Under the pieces are notes generated by a model. That model was not told where the DNA came from, searched no databases, and was given only the letters and a program-made list of their open reading frames with translations. A stretch of DNA of 16,002 nucleotides from Alphaproteobacteria bacterium. GTDB lineage: Bacteria; Pseudomonadota; Alphaproteobacteria; Micropepsales; Micropepsaceae. The stretch covers positions 5,082-21,083 of the forward strand of contig JAFKFF010000113.1 of NCBI GenBank assembly GCA_017307315.1, in the 5' to 3' direction. This document shows positions 1 to 7,192 of this stretch, piece after piece (position 1 is the first letter of the stretch; each line of letters opens with the position of its first letter). Position numbers and translations under genes: made by a program.

Positions 1-2660
1 GTCTTGTAATTGCCGGTCAGCGCGTACATCACCAGATTGACGCCGAAGCGGTAGGCGATCTCGCGCTGCATTTCGCCGCCGGGCATGGGCTCGCTGATGG
101 GATGGCCGCCCGAATCCACCGCCCAGGCCGCGGCCCAGTCATTGCCGCCGATGATCACGGGCGAGACGCCGTCGCCGCCGCGGGCGGGCACGCGCTCTTT
201 TCCTTTTTCGGCGGGGGGCAGGCGCTCGACCCACACCTGTCCGCCGGCCCAGCGGCCGGGAAAGTCCTTGAGGATATAGAACGCCTTGGTCAGTACGTGA
301 TCGGGCGGCACCGGCTCCAGCGGCGGCAGGTCCAGCCCTTGCGTCAGGCGGCGCAAGGTCTGCTGGCCCGGCGAATTGGCGCCCCGGACCGCCCCCAAGG
401 TGAGGTCGCGGGTGTCGAACAGGATGGTGCCGCCCAGCCGCATGTAATCGTTGAGCTTGGAGATCACTTGCGGCGGGAGATTCTTCTCGCGCGGATCCAT
501 CGGCCAGTAGAGCAGGGGATAGAAGGAAAGATCGTCGCGCAGGAGGTCGACGCCGATGGGATCCTGCGGCTCGTAGGAGGTGCGTGCCCGCAGCACCAGG
601 CCAAGTCCCGTCAGCCCCGCCTTGCTTACCTGATCGACATCGGAAAGGCCGGTGACGACATAGGCGAGTCTCGTGTCCAGCGCCGCCTTGGCGTCGGTGG
701 CTTCGTCGGCCTGGGCGCGCGGGGCGGCGACGACGCACAAGGCAACGAGCGCGGCGGCGCCCGCCAGGCGCGACGGCAGATAGCCGCGCAGCCAGAGCGA
801 CAGCAATGCGTCCAGCACGAGCAGCAGCGCCGCCGCCGCCAGCAGATAGGGCTCGAGCGCAATGGTGCGGGCCTCGCCATAGCTTTGCATGCCGGCGAGA
901 GACAGCGGCTCCAGCCGCGCAGCCGCGCCCAGTTCGTTGAGCGCGCTGGCCACGCCCTTGGCGCCGTAAAGGCCGGGCGGATGTTTGGCCGAAACCGTCA
1001 TGCGCTCGAAATCCCGCGCCGCGATGGGGGCGATGTCCGGCGTCGGCGGCTGCATGTGCCCGAATCCGTCCATCACGCTGATCGGCGCCAGGCTCGACAG
1101 GCGCGCCAGCGCGGCGGCGGGCGTGCCGGCGGAAAGGGCCAGAAGCCGTTTCAGCATGTCGACATAGAGGCCCGAGAGCGGCAGCGAGGACCAGGCCGGG
1201 CTGGCAGTGATGTGGAACAGCACGATCCAGCCGCCGTCGCTCTGGCGTGCGGTCACCAATGGCGTGCCGTCGGTCAGCCGCGCCCAGGCTCGCTCGGTCA
1301 GCTCGGCGCTGGGTTCGGCCAGGATCTGGCGCGACACCGTCACTTCTGCGGGAACGGCAAGGCCATTGAACGGCGATGTCGCGGGAAAATCCGCAAGATG
1401 CTGCGGCTTGTTCCACGCCATGGCGCTTCCCAGATAGCGGCCGCCGGTGCGAAGTCCCACCGGCACCAGATCGTCGGTTCCGTTCGACATGCGCGGGCCG
1501 GCGAAGCGGATCAGGACGCCGCCGCCCTTGAGGAATTTCTTCACCACATCGACATCGCTGCCGCTGATCTTGCCCACATCCGCCAGGAACAGCACCGAGA
1601 CATGGCGGGCGACCAGATCGCTGATCGTGCCTTTCTCCACATCCGCGAAAGGCGAGAGCGCGCGCTCCAGATAATAGACGTCCGACAGCAGCGGCTGCTC
1701 GTTCTCGGTCGCCGCCGCCGAAACCAGGCCGACGCGCCGCTCCGCCCCACTCGTGTCCAGAAGCTGCGCCGCGCCGGCGCTGTCCTCGCCACGAATTTCC
1801 AGCCGCGCGGTCTGGTTGCGCACTTCCAGGGGCAAGGTGATATGAGCCTGGCCGCGCGTCTCGCCCGCCTTGAATTCCAGCGGCGCGTCGCCCAAGGTTT
1901 CGCCCTTGGACCCCAGCGCTGCGACCTGCACGCGCAAGCGGCCTTCCTCTTTCGCGCGGATGGCGGTGACGGCAAAGCCGTTGCCGTCATGGCGCGGCGG
2001 CAGAAGGCCCAGCGCGGGGCGATCCGGCGCGAAGATGCGCAAGGAGCCTGCGCGCGCCAGCGCGCGTCGCAAGGTGGCGCCCTGTCCATCCTCCAGCCCG
2101 TCGCTGAGCCAGGAAATCTGCGGCTGTCCGGTCAGGTGCGCGCGGGCGATTTGCGCCGCCACCGCGGCGCGGTCGCCCGGCCAGGACATCGGCTTCAATT
2201 CGCGCGCGCTTTTTTCCGCCGCGCCCGCATCCAGAAGCGTCACCGGGCCCGGTGTGGCGGTGGGCACGATCGCGACGGGCCGGTCGCCGGCCGCGCGGAG
2301 CAGATCGGCGATCAGGGTCTGGCGCTGGCTCCAATTCCTGGCGGCGCTCCAGCCATTGTCGACCACCAGCACCAGAGGCCCGTCGCCCAGGAGCTTCACA
2401 TTGCGTCCCAGCATCGGTTCGGCCAGCGCCAGGATGAGCAATCCCGCCGCCACCAGACGCAGCAGAAGCAGCCACCAGGGCGTATGCGCCGGGGTCTGCT
2501 CTTCGTCCTTCAAGCCCAGCAGCAGGCGGATGGGCGGAAAGAAAATCCGGCGCGGCTGGGGCGGCGTCACTTTCAGGAGCCACCACAACACCGGCAGCGC
2601 CGCCAGCGCCGCCAGAATCCAGGGCGCGCCGAAACTCAATAGGGAGAAGAGATTCGCCAC
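1..2660 (-). CDS. BatA/DUF4159 membrane protein, partial (C-terminus outside window)
   Basis: Large membrane protein with an aerotolerance-regulator (BatA-type) N-terminus and a DUF4159 C-terminus; 886 codons are visible and no stop is reached. I translated it by hand from a GTG at 2660, which has a GGAG six bases upstream and lies 13 bp after the DUF58 stop. Residues about 8-30 and 57-75 are membrane helices framing the typical RRIFFPPIRLLLGL stretch. A VWA-like segment follows (LVLVVDNGWS, about residues 93-102), with a degenerate metal site. Two more helices lie at about 603-647, ending in ALCVVAAPRAQA. The DUF4159 part then runs to the edge, including SFYPLLYWPMDP and the closing YRFGVNLVMYALTGNYK. 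The family's function is not well defined; its constant company with MoxR and DUF58 suggests an envelope or complex-assembly role (inference). The opposite strand carries a long open frame with no recognisable protein. Confidence 0.9.
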   Translation of the reverse strand, partial: MANLFSLLSFGAPWILAALAALPVLWWLLKVTPPQPRRIFFPPIRLLLGLKDEEQTPAHTPWWLLLLRLVAAGLLILALAEPMLGRNVKLLGDGPLVLVVDNGWSAARNWSQRQTLIADLLRAAGDRPVAIVPTATPGPVTLLDAGAAEKSARELKPMSWPGDRAAVAAQIARAHLTGQPQISWLSDGLEDGQGATLRRALARAGSLRIFAPDRPALGLLPPRHDGNGFAVTAIRAKEEGRLRVQVAALGSKGETLGDAPLEFKAGETRGQAHITLPLEVRNQTARLEIRGEDSAGAAQLLDTSGAERRVGLVSAAATENEQPLLSDVYYLERALSPFADVEKGTISDLVARHVSVLFLADVGKISGSDVDVVKKFLKGGGVLIRFAGPRMSNGTDDLVPVGLRTGGRYLGSAMAWNKPQHLADFPATSPFNGLAVPAEVTVSRQILAEPSAELTERAWARLTDGTPLVTARQSDGGWIVLFHITASPAWSSLPLSGLYVDMLKRLLALSAGTPAAALARLSSLAPISVMDGFGHMQPPTPDIAPIAARDFERMTVSAKHPPGLYGAKGVASALNELGAAARLEPLSLAGMQSYGEARTIALEPYLLAAAALLLVLDALLSLWLRGYLPSRLAGAAALVALCVVAAPRAQADEATDAKAALDTRLAYVVTGLSDVDQVSKAGLTGLGLVLRARTSYEPQDPIGVDLLRDDLSFYPLLYWPMDPREKNLPPQVISKLNDYMRLGGTILFDTRDLTLGAVRGANSPGQQTLRRLTQGLDLPPLEPVPPDHVLTKAFYILKDFPGRWAGGQVWVERLPPAEKGKERVPARGGDGVSPVIIGGNDWAAAWAVDSGGHPISEPMPGGEMQREIAYRFGVNLVMYALTGNYK

Positions 2661-2673
2661 GCCGGTCTCCGTC

Positions 2674-3555
2674 TCAACTCGGACCGATGGCGGCGTGCAC
2701 GGCGATCAGCGCCGCCTGCGGCGCGTCATCGGTGCGCTGCGCGGTCATGCTCCAGCCCAGCCGGGTGGCGGCGCGCGCGATTTTTTCGCCATGGGCGGTG
2801 AAACGGGCGCGATATTCCTGGCCCACGCTCTCGGCGCGGCCGAACAGCGCGCTGTCACGCCCGCGCGGCGCCTCGAAACGGGCGCGGCCGCTATAGGGGA
2901 AATCCTCTTCCGCCGGATCGACGATGCGCACCAGATGGCCGACCACGCCCAGCCGGGCAAAGGCGGCCATGCGCTCTTCGACATCGGGCTGCAGAAAGTC
3001 GGAGAGCCAGACGATGCGCGCGCCGCGCGCCACCGGCGTGGGCGGCGGTCCGGAATGTTGCGCGGTTCTGGCGCGCTCTTTTTCCTGCATCGCCTTGTCG
3101 AGCAAGGCATGGCCGATGCGCGAGAGGGTGAAGCGCGAGGCGGCGGGAAGGAACGACGCGCCCATCAGGCCCACCCGCTCGCCGCCGCGCACCAGAAGCG
3201 CGGCCAGCGCCAAAAGGAGAAGGTTGGCGCGGTCGAGCTTGGAAATGTCGCCGGAGCGGAACTGCATGCCCGGATCGCTGTCGCGCCAGAACCAGACGGT
3301 CTGGGCGGCTTCCCATTCGCGCTCGCGCACGAAGAGATGCTGCGACTTGGCCGATTGCCGCCAGTCGATGCGGCCCACCGAATCCGCCGAACCGTAGCGG
3401 CGGAACTGCCAGAAATTCTCGCCGATGCCGGCCTTGCGCCGTCCGTGCGCGCCCAGGCTGATGGAGGCGGCGAGCCGGTCTGCAGCCACCATCAGCGGCG
3501 GCAGGCCCGCGCCCAGCGCGTCCGCCTCATGCTGGAGCGGCGAGAATCCGGTCAA
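2674..3555 (-). CDS. DUF58 domain-containing protein
   Basis: A 293-residue DUF58 protein, the usual partner of MoxR ATPases. The family signature is clear: GRRKAGIGENFWQFRRY followed by IDWRQSAK (about residues 39-70), and then a VWA-like strand WFWRDSDPGMQF at about 88-99 where the MIDAS Asp-x-Ser would be. The start is a TTG at 3555. An in-frame TGA lies directly before it, so no longer form is possible, and an AAAGGA box lies a few bases upstream; the next Met comes too late to keep the family N-terminus. It lies 91 bp downstream of moxR, across a palindromic repeat, and 13 bp before the DUF4159 gene, so the three probably form one operon. The molecular role of DUF58 proteins is poorly known; they are thought to act with MoxR in protein maturation or envelope stress. 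Confidence 0.9.
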   Translation of the reverse strand: MTGFSPLQHEADALGAGLPPLMVAADRLAASISLGAHGRRKAGIGENFWQFRRYGSADSVGRIDWRQSAKSQHLFVREREWEAAQTVWFWRDSDPGMQFRSGDISKLDRANLLLLALAALLVRGGERVGLMGASFLPAASRFTLSRIGHALLDKAMQEKERARTAQHSGPPPTPVARGARIVWLSDFLQPDVEERMAAFARLGVVGHLVRIVDPAEEDFPYSGRARFEAPRGRDSALFGRAESVGQEYRARFTAHGEKIARAATRLGWSMTAQRTDDAPQAALIAVHAAIGPS

Positions 3556-3572
3556 TCAGAAATCCTTTTAAA

Positions 3573-3646
3573 GTGGTTCCGGGAAAAGTGTGCAGCGGTT
3601 GCCACGACGCCGACGCTAAGCAACTCCGTCCGGAACCGCGACAAAA
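3573..3646. repeat. Dispersed palindromic element, single copy with enlarged loop
   Basis: Fills the moxR-DUF58 spacer. Perfect 8-bp arms GGTTCCGG (3575-3582) and CCGGAACC (3630-3637) enclose AAAGTGTGCAGCGGTT (3585-3600) and CCGTCCGG (3626-3633). The same core words occur in the three-copy array at 13745-13913, although the arms there are different in sequence. Between GCGGTT and TCCGTCCGG this copy has about 25 extra bases, which themselves hold a small stem (GTTGC 3598-3602 / GCAAC 3619-3623). From memory it resembles the short mosaic palindromes scattered between genes in Rhizobiales. It may act on the mRNA between moxR and the DUF58 gene by folding or partial termination (inference). Confidence 0.7.
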
Positions 3647-4696
3647 CTAAAGCAATGCGCGGCAGAGCTTTTCGATGACCTGCGCCGTTGTGGCGCCTTC
3701 GGCGCGGGCGGCGAAACTGAGCGCCATACGGTGGCGCAGGACCGGGCCGGCCAGGGCCACGATATCGTCGGTGGAGGGCGTGAAGCGGCCGTCCAGAAGG
3801 GCGCGGGCGCGGGCCGCCAGCATGAAGGCCTGGCTGGCGCGCGGCCCCGGACCCCAGGCGATCAGGCCGCGGGTCTCGTCATGATCCGAATCCGGTCGCG
3901 CCGCGCGCACCAGGCGCAGGATCGACTCCATCACCTTCTCGCCCACCGGCATGCGGCGCACCAGAGCCTGGGCCGCGATCAAATCTTCCGGCCCGCAGAC
4001 GCGGCTGGCGCGATTCTCTTCGCCCATGGTGGTGGCGAGCAGCATGCGGCGCTCGGATTCCAGGTCGGGATAGCCGACATCGATCTGCAGCAGGAACCGG
4101 TCGAGCTGCGCTTCGGGCAGGGCATAGGTGCCTTCCTGTTCCAGCGGATTCTGCGTCGCCAGCACATGGAACAGGCGCGGCAGGTCGTAGCGCGCGCCCG
4201 CCACCGTGACATGCTTTTCCTGCATCGCCTGCAGAAGCGCCGACTGGGTGCGGGGGCTGGCGCGGTTGATTTCGTCCGCCATCAGAAGCTGGGTGAAGAC
4301 GGGGCCCTGGATGAAGCGGAAATGCCGGCTGCCCGAGGCGCTTTCCTCCATCACTTCCGACCCGGTGATGTCGGTGGGCATCAGGTCGGGGGTGAACTGG
4401 ATACGGCTGGTGTCCAGCCCCAGCACCACCGCCAGGGTTTCCACCAGCTTGGTCTTGGCCAGGCCCGGCACGCCGATCAGAAGTCCGTGCCCGCCGGCCA
4501 GAAGCGTGACCAGCGATTGCTCGATGACTTCGCCCTGCCCGAAAATCACCTGGCCCAGCCGCTTCTTCGCCGCCGCGAAAGTCTCGGCGACGGCGTCCAG
4601 CCGGGCGGCCGCGTCTTCTCCGTTCAGGGTTTCGGCGTCTTGGATCATGCGGGTGTTCACCTGTTTCTCGCCGCCATCAGCCAGGGAAAAGTACAT
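3647..4696 (-). CDS. moxR: MoxR-family AAA+ ATPase
   Basis: MoxR-type AAA+ ATPase, 349 residues from the ATG at 4696. Walker A is GVPGLAKTK (75-83), Walker B is LLMADEINR (137-145), and the sensor-1 strand is VLATQNP (168-174). The family's FTPDLMPTDITGSEV stretch and the C-terminal lid are present, so the protein looks intact. MoxR proteins use ATP to remodel or load cofactors into partner proteins, often VWA-domain ones; the downstream DUF58 and BatA/DUF4159 proteins are the obvious partners. The start is uncertain: the ATG at 4696 has a 16-nt palindrome directly upstream, which would hide its ribosome site. A GTG at 4660 (VNTRMIQ) or the ATG at 4648 (MIQDAET, with AGGTG upstream) would give about 333-337 residues, nearer the usual family length. 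The stop is a TAG just before the palindromic repeat. Confidence 0.94.
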   Translation of the reverse strand: MYFSLADGGEKQVNTRMIQDAETLNGEDAAARLDAVAETFAAAKKRLGQVIFGQGEVIEQSLVTLLAGGHGLLIGVPGLAKTKLVETLAVVLGLDTSRIQFTPDLMPTDITGSEVMEESASGSRHFRFIQGPVFTQLLMADEINRASPRTQSALLQAMQEKHVTVAGARYDLPRLFHVLATQNPLEQEGTYALPEAQLDRFLLQIDVGYPDLESERRMLLATTMGEENRASRVCGPEDLIAAQALVRRMPVGEKVMESILRLVRAARPDSDHDETRGLIAWGPGPRASQAFMLAARARALLDGRFTPSTDDIVALAGPVLRHRMALSFAARAEGATTAQVIEKLCRALL

Positions 4697-4781
4697 TCTG
4701 CACCCTGGTGCAGCCGTGGCAACATCGAAAAGCCGCCGGCCCGGACTTCACTTATAATACGGAAGCGGCGTAAATCGCTCC
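4697..4781. promoter_or_regulatory. Divergent moxR / DUF1285 intergenic region with consensus -10 and palindrome
   Basis: This 85-bp gap separates two diverging operons. It holds a perfect TATAAT at 4753-4758 on the plus strand, about 24 bases before the DUF1285 ATG, which stands out in such GC-rich DNA; no good -35 is visible 16-18 bases upstream. Read on the other strand the same spot gives TATTAT, so it could serve both directions. A perfect 16-nt palindrome CTGCACCCTGGTGCAG (4698-4713) lies against the moxR ATG. It could be an operator or an mRNA hairpin covering the start. Promoter function is inferred from sequence only. Confidence 0.45.
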
Positions 4782-5332
4782 ATGGCCATCGATCCTCTCG
4801 CCGGGCCCGCTTTCGATGGGGGGCTTGCCGCCTTCCAAGCCGCGGCCGAACGTCATGGCGGATTGCCGCCGGTGGAGCATTGGAATCCCGCCTTTTGCGT
4901 GGAGACGGCACCTGGTTTCATCAAGGCGATCCCATTCGCCGGCCGCAGTTGGTGCGGCTTTTTGCGACCCTGCTGCGCAAAGATGACGAGGGTTTCATGC
5001 TGGTGACGCCGGCGGAGAAATTGTCCGTGACGGTGGAGGATGCGCCTTTCGTCGCGGTCGCGATGGAGGTTCGGCAAGACGGCGGCGATCAAACGCTTTG
5101 TTTCACCACCAATGTCGGCGACGTGGCGGCGGCGGGAGAGGGTCATGGCTTGCGCTTTGCTCCCGATCCCAGGAGCGGCGCGCCCATTCCTTATCTGCAT
5201 GTGCGCCGGGGCCTGGAAGCCCGGCTGGCCCGCCCGGTCTATTACCAGTTGATCGAGCGTGCCGTGACGCGGAGCGGGGAGCTTGGGGTATGGAGCGGCG
5301 GCCGCTTCTTCGTCCTGGGCCCGGCCGCATGA
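4782..5332 (+). pseudogene. DUF1285 protein gene, frameshifted
   Basis: DUF1285-family gene read in two frames. The first frame starts at the ATG 4782 and encodes the family N-terminus (GGLPPVEHWNPAFC), then continues out of register to a stop at 5004-5006. The rest of the family sequence lies in the -1 frame from about 4895: RGDGTWFHQGDPIRRPQLVRLF, LVTPAEK, VEDAPFVAV, TNVGDV and the terminal GVWSGGRFFVLGPAA, ending with TGA at 5330-5332. The stretch that family members carry between NPxFC and DGTW (roughly GDIDMRI, from memory) is absent, so this looks like a small out-of-frame deletion rather than a one-base error or programmed slippage. The switch lies in TTTTGCG (4893-4899). The true stop still overlaps the next gene's ATG. 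The family's function is unknown. A sequencing or assembly error remains possible. Confidence 0.8.
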
Positions 5333-5964
5333 GCGATATCCTGGCGCGGCTTCGAAGCGATCCCCTGGCGGCGTTGCGCGCCGTCCTGCTGGACGCGCCG
5401 TCGCGGGAGATCGGCCATGACGATTACGACCTGCATCCGGAATTGCGGCCCCCGCACCAGAGCGAAGCGGTCGGCGCGGCGGTGCTTTTGCCCATCGTGA
5501 TGCGGGACGAGCCCAGCATCCTTTTCACCCAGCGGACCGAAACATTGGCGCGCCACAGCGGCCAGGTGAGCTTTCCCGGCGGGCGCGCCGATGCGACCGA
5601 CCTGTCGCCGGTCGAAACCGCCTTGCGCGAAACCCGGGAGGAAACCGGAATCGATCCGGCCTTCGTCAGAATCGCCGGCTATCTGCCGCGCTACCGCACC
5701 GGCACCGGTTACGACATTTCGCCGGTGGTGGGGGTTCTGTCCGGCGGCTTCACCCTCGCGCCCAATCCCGACGAAGTGGCCGAAGCTTTCGAGGCGCCGT
5801 TGGCCTTCTTTCTCGATCCCGCCAACCGGCGGCTGGAAACGCGGCTGTGGGGCGGGCGCGAACGCAGCTTCTATGTCTTCACGCCGCAGGGCCGCACCAT
5901 CTGGGGTGCCACGGCGGCGATCCTGGTGGATTTCGCGGCCCGGCTCAACGCACGGATGCTATAG
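5329..5964 (+). CDS. Nudix hydrolase, CoA pyrophosphatase type
   Basis: 211-residue Nudix hydrolase of the CoA-pyrophosphatase group, which splits coenzyme A or acyl-CoA into phosphopantetheine and 3',5'-ADP. The group's extended motif is present: LFTQRTETLARHSGQVSFPGG (about 65-85), with the D-x-x-D spacing after it, then the Nudix box core RETREETGI (100-108), whose Glu residues bind the metal. The start is the ATG at 5329, which overlaps the TGA of the DUF1285 frame (ATGA) and begins MSDILARL; earlier in-frame starts lie inside DUF1285 and give no family sequence. The ATGA overlap suggests translational coupling to the preceding gene, which is frameshifted here, so output may depend on independent initiation. 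The cca gene follows after seven bases. The general family is clear; the exact substrate is inferred from motifs. Confidence 0.92.
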   Translation: MSDILARLRSDPLAALRAVLLDAPSREIGHDDYDLHPELRPPHQSEAVGAAVLLPIVMRDEPSILFTQRTETLARHSGQVSFPGGRADATDLSPVETALRETREETGIDPAFVRIAGYLPRYRTGTGYDISPVVGVLSGGFTLAPNPDEVAEAFEAPLAFFLDPANRRLETRLWGGRERSFYVFTPQGRTIWGATAAILVDFAARLNARML

Positions 5965-5971
5965 AAGCGCA

Positions 5972-7192
5972 ATGCGGATCGATCCTTCGAAGCAAGCCTG
6001 GATGGTGGCGCCGGAAACGCGCAAGCTGATGGCGGTTCTGGGCGAGGGCCGCTTCGTGGGCGGAGCGGTGCGCAATGCGCTGGCCGGCTGGCCGGTGCGC
6101 GACATCGATGTCGCCGTGCCGATGCCGCCGGAGGAAACCTTGGCGCGGCTGGAAAAGGCCGAGATCAAGGCGGTGCCGACGGGATTGGCGCACGGCACCG
6201 TCACCGCCATCGTCCATGGCCGGCCTTTCGAAGTGACAAGCCTGAGGAGCGATGTCGAGACCGACGGCCGTCATGCCGTGGTCGCCTATACCGACGATTG
6301 GCGGGAAGATGCGGCGCGGCGCGATTTCACCATGAACGCGCTTTATGCCGGCGCGAACGGCGAAATCTTCGACTATCACGGCGGCGTGGAAGACCTGATC
6401 GCCGGACGGGTGCGTTTCGTGGGCGATGCTGCGACCCGCATCCGCGAGGATTATCTGCGCATCCTGCGCCTGTTCCGCTTCCATGCCTGGTACGGCAAGG
6501 GCGAGATGGACAGCGAGGCCCTGCATGCCGCCGCCGCCGGAAAGGAAGGCCTCGCCCGTCTCTCGGGCGAACGCGTCGCCAAGGAAATGCTGCGGCTGCT
6601 GGAATGCACCAATCCGGTGCTGTCGCTCCGGATGATGGCGGCCTCGGGCGTGCTGCCGGAACTGTTACCTTACGCGCTGCAGCTGCCGCGGCTGGAAAAT
6701 CTGGTGCTGCTGGACGCGGAGAACGACTTTCCACCCGATGCGGTCCTGCGCCTTGCCGCGCTTTTGCCGGACGATGCCGCGGTCGGGGCGGCGGTGGGCG
6801 AAAGGCTGAAGCTGTCGGGCGCCGAGCGGGCGCGGCTGGAAGGCCTGACCAGGCCGGAAGAAAAAATCGCGGCGCATCTGTCGGCCGCCGATGTGCGCCG
6901 GCTGCTCTATCGCATCGGCGTGCCGCGCTTCCGCGATCGCGTCCTGTTGAGCTGGGCCGCCTGCGTCCGTGGCGCGGCCGCGATCCAATGGCGCATGCTA
7001 CTGTCCATCGCCGATGGGTGGGAGCGTCCGCGCTTTCCCTTGACCGGCCGCGAAGCGATGGCGGCCGGCGCGAAAGAGGGGCCGGAGGTGGGACGGGTGC
7101 TGGCCGCGGTGGAAGCCTGGTGGCTGGACGAAGATTTCCTGCCCGACGAAGCGCAGCTTCTGGAAAAACTGAAAAGCGTGATCGAGGCATGA
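5972..7192 (+). CDS. cca: CCA tRNA nucleotidyltransferase (class II poly(A) polymerase-like)
   Basis: A 406-residue class II tRNA nucleotidyltransferase, which adds or repairs the 3'-terminal CCA of tRNAs with CTP and ATP. The active site is visible: FVGGAVRNALAG (28-39), the metal-binding DID (44-46), RRDFTMNAL (116-124) and the EDYLRILRLFRF motif (159-170) that belongs to the nucleotide-selecting part. The C-terminal half is helical, as in the family. The start is the ATG at 5972, eight bases after the Nudix stop, with only a weak AGAAG upstream. Longer in-frame starts lie inside the Nudix gene and encode no family sequence. The stop overlaps the next start (ATGA at 7189-7192), so translation of the two is probably coupled. 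All key residues are present and nothing looks degraded. The Nudix-cca pairing is familiar from alphaproteobacteria. Confidence 0.95.
   Translation: MRIDPSKQAWMVAPETRKLMAVLGEGRFVGGAVRNALAGWPVRDIDVAVPMPPEETLARLEKAEIKAVPTGLAHGTVTAIVHGRPFEVTSLRSDVETDGRHAVVAYTDDWREDAARRDFTMNALYAGANGEIFDYHGGVEDLIAGRVRFVGDAATRIREDYLRILRLFRFHAWYGKGEMDSEALHAAAAGKEGLARLSGERVAKEMLRLLECTNPVLSLRMMAASGVLPELLPYALQLPRLENLVLLDAENDFPPDAVLRLAALLPDDAAVGAAVGERLKLSGAERARLEGLTRPEEKIAAHLSAADVRRLLYRIGVPRFRDRVLLSWAACVRGAAAIQWRMLLSIADGWERPRFPLTGREAMAAGAKEGPEVGRVLAAVEAWWLDEDFLPDEAQLLEKLKSVIEA

Noticed and set aside
102..2642. 846-codon plus-strand open frame opposite the DUF4159 gene
   Set aside because: It is rich in Arg, Gln, His and Gly with no recognisable domain, while the minus strand reads a clear BatA/DUF4159 protein. 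GC-rich codon bias leaves the opposite strand open.
4893..4899. Programmed ribosomal frameshift in DUF1285 at TTTTGCG
   Set aside because: There is no classic slippery heptamer, and a conserved family segment is missing at the junction, which slippage would not explain.
3731..5332. 533-codon plus-strand open frame reaching into DUF1285
   Set aside because: Its first two thirds are antisense to moxR. Only the tail from about 4895 is real DUF1285 sequence, reached because of the frameshift; a fusion protein is not credible.
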